DNA of 64,000 nt from Cellulosilyticum sp. GTDB taxonomy: Bacteria; Bacillota; Clostridia; Lachnospirales; Cellulosilyticaceae. Every line of letters starts with the position of its first letter. Within the stretch, counting starts at the first letter, position 1. The notes under the pieces are model-generated. The model searched no databases. It worked only from the letters and a program-made list of their open reading frames with translations, and was not told the DNA's origin. A program made the translations under genes and the position numbers. Below are positions 17,802 to 26,975 of the stretch, in pieces. The DNA lies in the NCBI GenBank assembly GCA_015058045.1, contig SVDC01000001.1, forward strand, positions 119,727 through 183,726, given 5' to 3'.

Positions 17802-18788
17802 GTGGGCGAGGTATTATCGCAGAGCGAAATAGATGAACTATTTAAGGCCCTAAATACTGGGGAAATAGATGTAAATGACATGCAAGAGGCCAACGAGCAA
17901 AAGGGCGTAAAGATATATGATTTTACAAGACCTTCAAAATTCTCTAAAGAGCAGCTAAGGACATTAGAAATTATTTTTGAAAATTATGCCAGGTTAATCT
18001 CTACCTATTTATCAGGTCATCTCAGAACGATGGTAACAGCTGAAGTTATGAATGCTGAAGCTATTACGTATTCAGAATTCTCTAATGCACTAATTAACCC
18101 GGTTATTCTTGCGGTAACTGATTTCAGACCACTTAAAGGCTCAATTTTACTTGAGCTTTCCCCTAATATGGGTTACACCATTATAGATAGGGTATTAGGT
18201 GGGAGTGGAAGTGGATTAAATAACATTAGAGACTTTACTGACATTGAGCGTGTTATTTTAGAGAAAATCTTTATTCAATTTATTCAACTTCTTGTTGAAC
18301 CATGGCAAAATGTGGTAGAACTTGAACCGATGCTAGAAAAGATTGAAACCAATTCACAAGTGGTGCAAATTATATCGCCTAATGAAATCATTGCACTTGT
18401 TACACTAAATATAAAAATAGGAAATGTAGCTGGTATGATGAATATATGTATTCCACATTTAGTGATTGAATCCATTATGGATAAGTTAAATACAAAGTTT
18501 TGGTTTGCACAAAAAGAACAAGAACTGGGACCATCTTATGAGGAATACATACAAAAAATGATTCAAAAATCACGTGTACCAGTAAAAGCAGTTTTAGGAA
18601 AAACACATATTACCATAAGAGAATTTTTAGAACTTATGCGTAATGACATTATTAAACTAGATAAAGATATTGATTCTGATCTAGATATATACGTAGGGAA
18701 TATTTTGAAATTCACAGGTACACCTGGGGAGTATAAAAATAAAGTTGCAATTAAAATTAATCAAGTTATTACGAGGGAGGATGAGTAA
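17802..18788 (+). CDS. fliM: Flagellar motor switch protein FliM
   Basis: C-ring switch protein that binds phosphorylated CheY through its N-terminus. The 328-residue length is typical. The N-terminal CheY-binding peptide is LSQSEIDELFKAL. The middle domain has a GGSG-x-G-type loop (VLGGSGSGLNNIRDFTDIE). The C-terminal SpoA domain lies at about 250-325. The start is GTG, 9 nt after AAGGAGG. Its stop overlaps the fliY start by one base (TAATG). Confidence 0.96.
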   Translation: MGEVLSQSEIDELFKALNTGEIDVNDMQEANEQKGVKIYDFTRPSKFSKEQLRTLEIIFENYARLISTYLSGHLRTMVTAEVMNAEAITYSEFSNALINPVILAVTDFRPLKGSILLELSPNMGYTIIDRVLGGSGSGLNNIRDFTDIERVILEKIFIQFIQLLVEPWQNVVELEPMLEKIETNSQVVQIISPNEIIALVTLNIKIGNVAGMMNICIPHLVIESIMDKLNTKFWFAQKEQELGPSYEEYIQKMIQKSRVPVKAVLGKTHITIREFLELMRNDIIKLDKDIDSDLDIYVGNILKFTGTPGEYKNKVAIKINQVITREDE

Positions 18789-19999
18789 TGGTAGCCGAAA
18801 TGCTTTCCCAAGAAGAAATTAATGCACTACTAGGGGGTGTGACTACGGACGATGATACAGTTGGTAGTGAATTAAAACAAAACGTGAGTGAGACGAAGAG
18901 TGGCGCAGTTACCTTAAGCGTAGATGAAATTGATGCCTTAGGTGAAATTGGGAACATTAGTATGGGAACAGCAGCAACCACCTTATTTACACTACTCAAT
19001 CACAAAGTGCTGATTACAACACCTAAGGTTGAGTCAATGACATGGGATGAGTTTGTGGAGTCAATTACTGATGATTTAACAGCTGTATCTGTAGATTATA
19101 CAGAGGGATTTATTGGATCTAATTTAATGATTTTAAAAGATCAAGATGTAAAGGTAATTGCAGATTTAATGATGGGAGGAACAGGAGCATATGTAGAAGG
19201 ACCTGTTACAGAATTACATTTAAGTGCAATTGCAGAATCCATGAATCAAATGATTGGTTCATCCTCTACATCTATGGCACAAATCTTTAATAAGAAAATT
19301 GATATTAGTCCGCCACAAGCTATTAAAATGGATACAGATTTAGAAAGCATATTTGGACCTAAAGGCGATTTAGTTAAAATTGCATTTAGATTGCAAATAG
19401 AAGAAAATATTATTGATAGTGAATTAATGCAGATTTTACCACTTCAATTTGCGAAGGATTTAATTGCAGGATTACTAGCTCAGGAAGAGACTAATGCACA
19501 GCAAGTACAACCAGCACAACAAGCAACAGTACAACAGCCGCAAGTAGCATCACCAGCACCGGCACCAGCACCAGCTGATACGGTATCACAAGCAATGCCA
19601 GTATATAGTGAACCTGTTCAGCCAATGAATCATCAACCTATGATGCAACATACTTCAGGATATGCTAGACAAGAAAGTAGTATTAGACCAGATGTAGACG
19701 TTCAAACACCACAGTTTCAATCTTTTGATAGTGCGCCTAAAGTGTATCCAAAAGAAAATATGGATATTTTAATGGATGTTTCTTTAGAGGTATCTGTAGA
19801 GCTGGGCCGTGCATCTCGTAAAATTAAGGAAATTTTAGAGTTTGGACCAGGAAGTATTATCGAATTGAATCGATTAGTTGGAGAACCCGTTGATGTACTT
19901 GTAAATGGTAAATTTATAGCAACAGGTGAAGTAGTAGTTATTGATGAAAACTTTGGCATAAGAATTACAGATATTATTAATCCGGAAAATAGAATTTAA
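18788..19999 (+). CDS. fliY: FliY: CheC-type phosphatase fused to FliN switch domain
   Basis: Switch protein and CheY-P phosphatase of Firmicutes motors, 403 residues. Residues 3-15 repeat the FliM-like CheY-binding peptide (MLSQEEINALLGG). The CheC-like region covers about 40-225 and keeps both phosphatase sites with the E-x-x-N pattern: ALGEIGNISMG near 55 and AESMNQMIGSS near 147. A Pro/Gln/Ala-rich linker, about 237-320, joins the FliN SpoA domain at about 323-400 (VSLEVSVELGRA, then NRLVGEPVDVLVN). Both active sites look functional. It lies between fliM and cheY, its substrate. Confidence 0.95.
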   Translation: MVAEMLSQEEINALLGGVTTDDDTVGSELKQNVSETKSGAVTLSVDEIDALGEIGNISMGTAATTLFTLLNHKVLITTPKVESMTWDEFVESITDDLTAVSVDYTEGFIGSNLMILKDQDVKVIADLMMGGTGAYVEGPVTELHLSAIAESMNQMIGSSSTSMAQIFNKKIDISPPQAIKMDTDLESIFGPKGDLVKIAFRLQIEENIIDSELMQILPLQFAKDLIAGLLAQEETNAQQVQPAQQATVQQPQVASPAPAPAPADTVSQAMPVYSEPVQPMNHQPMMQHTSGYARQESSIRPDVDVQTPQFQSFDSAPKVYPKENMDILMDVSLEVSVELGRASRKIKEILEFGPGSIIELNRLVGEPVDVLVNGKFIATGEVVVIDENFGIRITDIINPENRI

Positions 20000-20015
20000 G
20001 AGAGGTGTAGATAAT

Positions 20016-20378
20016 ATGGCAAAGAGGGTATTAATTGTAGACGATGCAGCATTTATGCGTATGATGATTAAGGATATTTTAAGTAAGAATGGATATGAAG
20101 TTGCAGGTGAAGCAGATAATGGTTTAAAAGCTGTTGAAAAATATAAAGAGCTTACACCAGATTTAGTCCTTATGGATATTACAATGCCAGAGATGAATGG
20201 TATTGATGCAGTTAAAAATATTAAAGCAATTGATCCAGGTGCAAAGATTGTTATGTGTTCTGCAATGGGTCAACAAGCTATGGTTATTGAATCAATTCAA
20301 GCAGGAGCAAGAGATTTTATTGTAAAGCCTTTCCAAGCAGATAGAGTACTTGAAGCAGTTAGAAAAGTAGTAGGTTAA
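20016..20378 (+). CDS. cheY: Chemotaxis response regulator CheY
   Basis: Single-domain receiver that carries the signal from CheA to the motor switch. The 120-residue length is typical. Acidic pocket residues D9/D10, phospho-acceptor D54 (LMDITMPEMNG), switch S82 and K104 (IVKPF) are all present. The ATG follows GAGAGGTG. Immediately downstream is a perfect inverted repeat before fliO. In the Firmicutes system phosphorylated CheY promotes counterclockwise rotation and is dephosphorylated by FliY and CheC, both encoded here. Confidence 0.96.
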   Translation: MAKRVLIVDDAAFMRMMIKDILSKNGYEVAGEADNGLKAVEKYKELTPDLVLMDITMPEMNGIDAVKNIKAIDPGAKIVMCSAMGQQAMVIESIQAGARDFIVKPFQADRVLEAVRKVVG

Positions 20379-20389
20379 TAAAGTATGTA

Positions 20390-20424
20390 CATTAGTGGTA
20401 CCACATCTTGTGATACCACTAATG
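20390..20424 (+). repeat. Perfect inverted repeat between cheY and fliO
   Basis: Arms at 20390-20400 and 20414-20424 pair perfectly over 11 bp. After one mismatch a further 4 bp (20402-20405 with 20409-20412) closes a 3-nt loop. No T-run follows, so it does not look like a full terminator. It is the only sizeable non-coding hairpin inside the operon and lies 12 nt after the cheY stop codon. Confidence 0.85.
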
Positions 20425-20460
20425 CTATATACAAATCAATATAAAACGAATGGTGAGAAT

Positions 20461-20814
20461 ATGTTTAAAGAAATACTTGAATTAGGTTTTTTATGTATTG
20501 TATTTGGCGGTGTTTTATGGCTAACTTATTTTGCAACAAAGAAGATAGGAACAGCCAATAAAAAGATGTATTTTAATAAGAATATGGAGATTATAGAAGT
20601 CATGTCCTTAATGCAAGGACAATATCTCTATATTGTAAAAGTGGGAGGAAGTTATCATTTAATGGGGTGTGCACAAAAAGGAAATATGACTTATTTAAAA
20701 GAATTGGATGAAAATCAGTTAAATCTTGAAGAAAATATTGGTACATCCTTTCAGGAACACTTTATACAATTCATGAAAGGAAAACAGGTGTTAAAAGATG
20801 AAGAAAAAGAATAA
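20461..20814 (+). CDS. fliO: Flagellar biosynthetic protein FliO (FliZ)
   Basis: Small membrane protein that helps assemble FliP in the export gate. From ATG 20461 it has 117 residues, with one span at about 5-24 and a cytoplasmic domain holding MEIIEVMSLMQGQYLYIVKV and YHLMGCAQKGN, which fits the FliO consensus. An upstream in-frame ATG at 20395 would fall inside the inverted repeat and has no ribosome binding site. The chosen start has only a weak GGTGAG site at short spacing. The gene overlaps fliP by 17 bp. Confidence 0.85.
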   Translation: MFKEILELGFLCIVFGGVLWLTYFATKKIGTANKKMYFNKNMEIIEVMSLMQGQYLYIVKVGGSYHLMGCAQKGNMTYLKELDENQLNLEENIGTSFQEHFIQFMKGKQVLKDEEKE

Positions 20815-21592
20815 AACCATTCAGCGAAATATCATTTTAAGTTTACTGTTAAGTATGTTTTTGATAATGAGTTCGGGGGTACAAGCATCAACTATAGATT
20901 CGGTGGATTTGCCAGGTATGACAATTCAATTAAAAGATCAAGCGACACCTGCAGATACCACAGGAAGCTTACAGATGATTTTAATTATAACCATTATTGC
21001 ATTAGCGCCATCGATACTCATTATGATGACATCATTTCTTAGAATTATTATTACTTTACATTTTGTAAGGTCAGCAATTGGGACACAGACTATGCCACCT
21101 AATCAAATTCTAGTAGGTATTGCATTGTTTTTAACCTTTTTCGTAATGAGTCCGATTGTTTCTCAAATTAAAACGAATGCGCTTGAACCTTATGAACAGG
21201 GCGTGATTAGTCAAGAAGTCGCATTAGAAAGAGGAATTACTCCACTTAAAGAATTTATGCTAAGGCAAACAAGAGATGAAGATATTAGTTTGTTTATGGA
21301 GATTTCAGGAACAGAGCCTATTATAGATGAAAGTCAAATTGAAGAGCAAATGCCACTTTATGTATTGGTTCCAGCTTTTATCATTAGTGAACTTCGAGCA
21401 GGGTTTATTATAGGATTCTTAATTTACATACCATTTATTGTAATAGATATGGTTGTGGCGGCAACATTGATGTCTATGGGAATGATGATGTTACCGCCTG
21501 CAACAATCTCATTACCTTTTAAAATTTTACTCTTTGTATTAGTAGATGGTTGGAGTTTAGTGATTGGTCAGCTGCTACAAACATTTAATTAG
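20798..21592 (+). CDS. fliP: Flagellar export gate protein FliP
   Basis: Core subunit of the FliPQR export gate. The protein has 264 residues, with a cleavable-type signal sequence at about 1-30 and four further membrane segments. The family motif MTSFLRIIITLHFVRSAIGT and a downstream MPPNQILVGIALFLTFF are clear. The C-terminal signature FIIGFLIYIPFIVIDMVVA, then SMGMMMLPP, is intact. The ATG lies within the end of fliO. It is followed by fliQ after 11 bp. Confidence 0.96.
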   Translation: MKKKNKTIQRNIILSLLLSMFLIMSSGVQASTIDSVDLPGMTIQLKDQATPADTTGSLQMILIITIIALAPSILIMMTSFLRIIITLHFVRSAIGTQTMPPNQILVGIALFLTFFVMSPIVSQIKTNALEPYEQGVISQEVALERGITPLKEFMLRQTRDEDISLFMEISGTEPIIDESQIEEQMPLYVLVPAFIISELRAGFIIGFLIYIPFIVIDMVVAATLMSMGMMMLPPATISLPFKILLFVLVDGWSLVIGQLLQTFN

Positions 21593-21603
21593 GAGGGAAT
21601 CAT

Positions 21604-21867
21604 ATGGAACAGTTAGTATTAGATATTATGCGTGACGCGCTTATGATGATTATTAAGGTTTCGCTCCCTATTTTGCTCTCAGGGCTTGTAGTAGGGTTAA
21701 TCGTCAGTATTTTTCAAACAGCTACCTCCATTCAAGAGCAAACCTTAGCATTTATTCCTAAGATTATTGCAGTATTTATTGCCATTATTGTTTTTGGCTC
21801 TTGGATTATTAATACACTAGTAAGTTATACAACACAATTATATAGTAGTTTTAATGCACTGTTATAA
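21604..21867 (+). CDS. fliQ: Flagellar export gate protein FliQ
   Basis: Export gate subunit with two membrane segments, at about 15-40 and 52-75. The 87-residue length is typical. The motif GLVVGLIVSIFQTATSIQEQ is characteristic. The ATG follows AGGAGGG by 6 nt. It lies between fliP and fliR. Confidence 0.95.
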   Translation: MEQLVLDIMRDALMMIIKVSLPILLSGLVVGLIVSIFQTATSIQEQTLAFIPKIIAVFIAIIVFGSWIINTLVSYTTQLYSSFNALL

Positions 21868-21878
21868 GGAAGAAGAGA

Positions 21879-22664
21879 ATGGAAGAGTTATATTATTTAT
21901 ACGAGCATGTAGATGTATTTTTAATAATCTTTGTTAGGATCATAGCAACCATTATCTTTCTACCAGTGATAGAAGAAACAAAATTACCCCGTACTGCTAT
22001 ATCTGGTATTGCATTAGGAATTGCTTTAGCTACTTATTTTAAGGTAGATGTTACTTTAATGTATTATGAACCTAACTTAGTTAGTTATACGATTTTATTA
22101 ATTAAAGAAATGATAGTAGGGCTTATTATAGGTTTCGTAGTTAAGATATATTTTCAAGTCTACCCGTTTGTGGGGTCACTCTTAAGTATGCAAGGTGGAC
22201 TGAGTATGAGTGTTGTTATGGATCCAACAGCAGGAACACAATCTACCCAACTTGGTAGATTATATAATTTAGGATTAGGGGTTGTTTTTATTGCATCAGG
22301 TGGATACCATTGGCTCATTCATACTTTGGTAGAATCTTTTACAGTTATTCCTATTGGTAAAGAGGTTTTTGCACCGAATTTAGCAATGGGGATGGTAGAG
22401 ACAATAGGTTCCTATTTAGAGTTAGGATTAAAATTATCGATTCCTATTGTAGGTGTTATACTGATAGTGGATTTTGCTATGGGTATTTTAGCTAGAACAG
22501 TACCACAAATGAATATGTTTGTTATAGGAATTCCGTTAAAAATGCTTATTTTGTTTATTTTGTTAATTATGACCATTAATGCGATTGCTAGATATAACCA
22601 TATCATTATTGAAGCATTAGTAACAACACTTAATCAAGTTATTCAAGGAATGAGGCCGTTATGA
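21879..22664 (+). CDS. fliR: Flagellar export gate protein FliR
   Basis: Third membrane subunit of the export gate, 261 residues with about six membrane segments. Conserved features include FVRIIATIIFLPV near the N-terminus, the PFVGSLLSMQGGLSM stretch near the middle, and DFAMGILARTVPQMNMFVIGIPLK near residue 195. Its stop codon overlaps the flhB start (ATGA), which suggests translational coupling. In some clostridia fliR and flhB are fused; here they are separate. Confidence 0.95.
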   Translation: MEELYYLYEHVDVFLIIFVRIIATIIFLPVIEETKLPRTAISGIALGIALATYFKVDVTLMYYEPNLVSYTILLIKEMIVGLIIGFVVKIYFQVYPFVGSLLSMQGGLSMSVVMDPTAGTQSTQLGRLYNLGLGVVFIASGGYHWLIHTLVESFTVIPIGKEVFAPNLAMGMVETIGSYLELGLKLSIPIVGVILIVDFAMGILARTVPQMNMFVIGIPLKMLILFILLIMTINAIARYNHIIIEALVTTLNQVIQGMRPL

Positions 22665-23779
22665 GTCAAAGGAAATATCCATTAAATCTTCAGTTCTTCT
22701 CGGCAGAAAGTGAAGGCAGAACTGAGAAAGCTACTGCTAAAAAAAGAGAGGATGCACGTAAAAAAGGACAAGTTGCTCAAAGTAAAGAATTAAATACAGC
22801 CGTATTAATTGTTGGATTTTGTGGCATAAGCTTAGTTATTGGGGGCTATATGCTTAATAGCATGATGCAAACTTTTACTAGTGGATTTAGTTATATTAGC
22901 AAGGTAACTAATGATGGTAATCCTAATTTAGTATTAGCTAGTTTTAAGAGTCATAGTGTCCAGTTTTTATTAACTTGTTTACCGCTGTGGGCCTGTCTGA
23001 TGGTCATTGCCTTTATTATTTGTTATATTCAAGTTAAATGGAAGGTGAGTTTTGAACCGATGAAGTTTAAAATGAGTAAAATGAATCCATTAAACGGTTT
23101 AAAGCGACTTGTCTCTAAAGATATGTTTATCAATTTAGGGATGGCAATAGGAAAAGTTATTCTTCTAGGTAGTATTGCAATTAATTTAATTAAAGGGAAA
23201 ATACCTACTTTTATAGGACTTTATCAAATGAATATGATGCAGATTCTAAAGACAATTTCTATGACAGTAGTTGAACTTGGTTTTTTTGTAGGCGGGGCAT
23301 TCTTTATTATTGCTACTATTGATTATATTTATCAATGGTTTAAACATGAAGACAGTATTAAAATGACAAAACAAGAAATTAAGGAAGAATATAAAAATGC
23401 TGAGGGAGATCCTCAAATCAAGTCAAAGATTAAGCAAAAGATGCGACAGGCATCTATGCAACGTATGATGCAAGCAATCCCAGAAGCTGATGTTATTATT
23501 ACAAACCCAACGCATTTTGCAGTTGCATTAAAATATGATGAAACAAGTGGAAGGGCCCCTATTGTAGTTGCTAAGGGGGTGGAGTATGTTGCACAAAAGA
23601 TTAAAGAAAAGGGGAAAGAGGCAAATGTAACTATAGTAGAGAATAAGCCTTTAGCCAGATCTTTATATTATACTGTGGATATAGAAAAAGAGATTCCACC
23701 GGAACTTTATGGAGCAGTTGCAGAAGTTCTAGCCTTTGTTTATAACCTACAAAAGAAAACAATGAATGGGAGGAAGTAA
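22661..23779 (+). CDS. flhB: Flagellar export switch protein FlhB
   Basis: Controls export specificity; auto-cleavage at NPTH switches from rod/hook to filament substrates. The protein has 372 residues. The N-terminal motif is ERTEKATAKKREDARKKGQ-like (SEGRTEKATAKKREDARK). Four membrane spans follow between about 50 and 230, then the cytoplasmic domain with the intact cleavage site ITNPTHFAVAL near residue 285. It overlaps fliR by 4 bp and is followed by flhA. Confidence 0.96.
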   Translation: MSQRKYPLNLQFFSAESEGRTEKATAKKREDARKKGQVAQSKELNTAVLIVGFCGISLVIGGYMLNSMMQTFTSGFSYISKVTNDGNPNLVLASFKSHSVQFLLTCLPLWACLMVIAFIICYIQVKWKVSFEPMKFKMSKMNPLNGLKRLVSKDMFINLGMAIGKVILLGSIAINLIKGKIPTFIGLYQMNMMQILKTISMTVVELGFFVGGAFFIIATIDYIYQWFKHEDSIKMTKQEIKEEYKNAEGDPQIKSKIKQKMRQASMQRMMQAIPEADVIITNPTHFAVALKYDETSGRAPIVVAKGVEYVAQKIKEKGKEANVTIVENKPLARSLYYTVDIEKEIPPELYGAVAEVLAFVYNLQKKTMNGRK

Positions 23780-23781
23780 AA

Positions 23782-25821
23782 GTGAAATTTAAACCAGGAG
23801 ATATTATACTAGGGTTATTTGTAGTTGGGCTTATTTTCTTAATTATCATCCCATTACCGGATGTTATTTTAAGTACGCTACTCATTGTTAATATTTCGAT
23901 TTCTACAATTATTTTAATGAGTGCACTTTTCTCAGCGGAACCATTAGATTTGTCATTATTCCCAAGTCTACTTCTTATCACAACCCTCTTTAGATTGGGA
24001 CTTAATTTATCGAGTACAAGAATGATTTTGCTCAATGGATATGCAGGAGAGGTAGTAGAGGCATTTGGTGAATTCGTAGCAGGTGGTGACATTATTATTG
24101 GAGCCATCATGTTCATTATTATTACCATTGTAAATATGCAAGTTATTACAAAAGGTTCAGAGCGTGTTGCTGAGGTAACAGCACGTTTTACATTAGATGC
24201 AATGCCAGGGAAACAAATGGCGATTGATGCTGATTTAAATACTGGTTTTATTGATGAAGCAGAAGCAAAACGTAGAAGGAAAAAAATACAAGATGAAGCT
24301 GCATTTTTTGGAGCTATGGATGGTGCTTCAAAATTCGTAAAAAATGATGCCACTATTGGTATATTTATTACATTAGTAAATATTATTGGTGGTCTTATAA
24401 TGGGTATTGTATTTCATGAATTAGAGTTAAATGAAGCCCTTCAGAAATATACTATATTAACTATTGGGGATGGTCTAGTAAGTGCGATTCCATCTTTATT
24501 AATTTCAACAGCTACAGGTATCTTGGTAACAAAAACTACAACAGAGGAAGGCATGAGTGAAACGATTGTTAGACAATTGTTCTCATCTCCTCTTGTACTT
24601 TTTATTGTAGGGATTACTATTACAGTTTTGGGAATCTTTACACCAATGAGTTTATTAGGTACCTTACCTATTGCTTTAATTTGGTTTGTATTATCTAATA
24701 GGATTAATAAAAAGCAAGCTATTCAGGCTGTAGAGTCTGAATTGAATACAGAAGATGAAGAAGCAGAAGAAGTTAGAAAACCAGAAAATGTTATTTCTCT
24801 TCTACAAGTGGACCCTATTGAATTAGAGTTTGGTTATGGTATTATTCCACTTGCTGATGTGAATCAGGGTGGTGATTTACTAGACCGTGTTGTTATGATT
24901 AGACGTCAAATAGCACTAGAACTAGGTAGCATTGTACCAATTGTCCGTTTAAGAGATAATATTCAGCTGGCACCAAATGCTTATAGTATTAAAATTAAAG
25001 GTGTTGAGGTTGCAAGCGGAGAGATTTTGTTTGATCATTATATGGCGATGAATCCTGGATATGTAGAAGAAGAGATTGATGGTATTGAAACAAAAGAGCC
25101 AGCGTTTGGGCTTCCAGCACTATGGATTAATGAATCTCAACGTGAAAAAGCTGAAATGAAAGGCTATACCGTAGTGGATTGTCCATCTATTATTGCAACA
25201 CACTTAACAGAAGTGATTAAACGACACTTACACGAATTATTAACAAGACAAGATGTACAGACACTGATTAATAATGTCAATGAAACACATCCGACACTTG
25301 TTACAGAACTTACACCAAAGCTCTTAAGTGTTGGAGATATTCAAAAGGTATTAGGAAACCTTTTACAAGAAGGTATTTCTATTCGAGATTTAGTAACAAT
25401 TTGCGAGATTTTAGCAGACTATGCAACTTCAGTGCGTGACACAGATGTTTTAACAGAGTATGTAAGACAAGGGCTATCTCGTGCAATTTCTAAAAAATTA
25501 TTTATGCAACAAACAAACCAGGTAATCACCTTAGATCCAAGTGTAGAACAACAAATTATGGCAAGTGTACAACATACAGAACAAGGTGCTTATGTGGCCT
25601 TAGAGCCTAAGGTAGTACAAAATCTTATTGCTCAACTTAAAAAGGAGGTAAATAAATTAACGTCAATAGGATTACAGCCTATTATTTTAACTTCTCCTAT
25701 TGTGCGTATTTACTTTAAGCATTTAACAGAGCAATACATACCTGATTTGATTGTTGTGTCATATAACGAAATCGAGCAAGATGTTCAGATTCAATCAATT
25801 GGGATGGTGAGTATAGCATGA
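23782..25821 (+). CDS. flhA: Flagellar export protein FlhA
   Basis: Large membrane protein that forms the nonameric export ring and docks substrate-chaperone complexes. The protein has 679 residues. The N-terminal part has about eight membrane segments (residues 8-310) with the FHIPEP-type region TLFRLGLNLSSTRMIL and ATARFTLDAMPGKQMAID-like motif (VTARFTLDAMPGKQMAID). The cytoplasmic domain follows at about 330-670. The start is GTG 23782 after GGGAGG. Its stop overlaps the flhF start (ATGA). Confidence 0.96.
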   Translation: MKFKPGDIILGLFVVGLIFLIIIPLPDVILSTLLIVNISISTIILMSALFSAEPLDLSLFPSLLLITTLFRLGLNLSSTRMILLNGYAGEVVEAFGEFVAGGDIIIGAIMFIIITIVNMQVITKGSERVAEVTARFTLDAMPGKQMAIDADLNTGFIDEAEAKRRRKKIQDEAAFFGAMDGASKFVKNDATIGIFITLVNIIGGLIMGIVFHELELNEALQKYTILTIGDGLVSAIPSLLISTATGILVTKTTTEEGMSETIVRQLFSSPLVLFIVGITITVLGIFTPMSLLGTLPIALIWFVLSNRINKKQAIQAVESELNTEDEEAEEVRKPENVISLLQVDPIELEFGYGIIPLADVNQGGDLLDRVVMIRRQIALELGSIVPIVRLRDNIQLAPNAYSIKIKGVEVASGEILFDHYMAMNPGYVEEEIDGIETKEPAFGLPALWINESQREKAEMKGYTVVDCPSIIATHLTEVIKRHLHELLTRQDVQTLINNVNETHPTLVTELTPKLLSVGDIQKVLGNLLQEGISIRDLVTICEILADYATSVRDTDVLTEYVRQGLSRAISKKLFMQQTNQVITLDPSVEQQIMASVQHTEQGAYVALEPKVVQNLIAQLKKEVNKLTSIGLQPIILTSPIVRIYFKHLTEQYIPDLIVVSYNEIEQDVQIQSIGMVSIA

Positions 25822-26975
25822 GAATCCTGAAATTTAAGGGAAAAACAGAAGAAATCGTATTAAAACAAATTGAAAAAGAGTATGGCAAAAATGCCGTTGT
25901 TATCCATACACAAAAAGAAGAAGCAACAGGCCATTTCAAATGGTTTAAGTCACCACGTATCGTGGTGACTGTTGCTATTAAAGAAGAGCAAGATGTGCTT
26001 GAAGAATATAGGAATAATGCTTCATTTAAAATAGGCGAAAGAGAAGAGATAGAAGTAAGTCCTTTAGTAGAAAGCCAAAATCATGAGGCTTCTTATAAAC
26101 TCTTAAAAGAATTAAGAGAGGAGTTAGGAGCACTTCATCAAGAAATTGGGGAACTAAAAAAGACGCCTAAAGTGATTATGAAAGAACACAATGGAGCGTT
26201 ATTAGCAGAGGATAGATTATCTAATTGTATTGAAGAGAAATTAATGAATTTAGGTGTGAAAAAAGAGGTTTGTCAGGTTTTATTATCTCAAATTGATGCA
26301 GATGAGAGTGAGTCCTTTATTAGAGAACTTTATGAGGCGCTAGAGAATTTATTAATTGAAGGAAAAGAGGATGAGCTTCCACAAATAATTTTCTTTATAG
26401 GCTCTACAGGAGTGGGAAAAACAACTACAATTGCTAAGCTAACTGCACAGTATGTTTTAGCGGAGCAAAAGAAAGTTGTTTTATTTACATCGGATACTTA
26501 TCGTATAGCTGCTGTTGAACAGTTAAAAACATATGCAGATATATTGGGTGTAGAAATTGAAATTATTTATGATGAAAATGACTTGCCTCACTATATTGAG
26601 AAATGGAAACATGCAGACTGTATTTTAATTGATACAGCGGGTCGATCACATAAAAATGAAGAGCAGGTAGCAGAACTTAAAGCGTTAATGGAAAATATAA
26701 AAGAAAAACAAGTCTATTTAGTGTTGAATGCCAATACAACTGCGAGAGATGTAAAAAATATTATAGCTACTTATGAGAAAGCTGAACAAAATTTTGATTT
26801 AATTGTAACGAAGCTAGATGAAACAGATGAGCTTGGAAATGTAATCAATATAAGTTACTATGCAGATAAACCTATTCGTTATTTAACAACTGGGCAAAAT
26901 GTTCCGTCAGATATTAAAGCGTTTAATAGACAAGAATACATTACAGAATTATTAGGGAGGCTAAATGATGAGTGA
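25818..26975 (+). CDS. flhF: Flagellar SRP-like GTPase FlhF
   Basis: SRP-family GTPase that directs the place of flagellar assembly. The protein has 385 residues. A variable basic N-domain covers about 1-110. The NG GTPase core begins near residue 150, with the P-loop GSTGVGKTTT near 194, then DTYRIAAVEQL, DTAGRSHKN and the specificity motif TKLDET. It overlaps flhA by 4 bp and flhG by 11 bp. A perfect 10-bp inverted repeat lies within the coding sequence at 25948-25970. Confidence 0.95.
   Translation: MRILKFKGKTEEIVLKQIEKEYGKNAVVIHTQKEEATGHFKWFKSPRIVVTVAIKEEQDVLEEYRNNASFKIGEREEIEVSPLVESQNHEASYKLLKELREELGALHQEIGELKKTPKVIMKEHNGALLAEDRLSNCIEEKLMNLGVKKEVCQVLLSQIDADESESFIRELYEALENLLIEGKEDELPQIIFFIGSTGVGKTTTIAKLTAQYVLAEQKKVVLFTSDTYRIAAVEQLKTYADILGVEIEIIYDENDLPHYIEKWKHADCILIDTAGRSHKNEEQVAELKALMENIKEKQVYLVLNANTTARDVKNIIATYEKAEQNFDLIVTKLDETDELGNVINISYYADKPIRYLTTGQNVPSDIKAFNRQEYITELLGRLNDE
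25948..25970 (+). repeat. Perfect inverted repeat inside flhF
   Basis: Arms 25948-25957 and 25961-25970 pair perfectly over 10 bp, with a 3-nt loop TAT, about 130 nt after the flhF start. It is within coding sequence and could form an mRNA hairpin or be chance. Confidence 0.8.

Noticed and set aside
19495..19580. Repeated CAG/CCA-like units that look like a tandem array in fliY
   Set aside because: These encode the Pro/Gln/Ala-rich linker between the phosphatase and FliN domains and are low-complexity coding sequence, not a CRISPR or satellite.
23631..24353. A 240-codon open frame on the minus strand across flhB and flhA
   Set aside because: It covers the conserved ends of two essential export genes, and its sequence is a low-complexity reverse reading of membrane segments.
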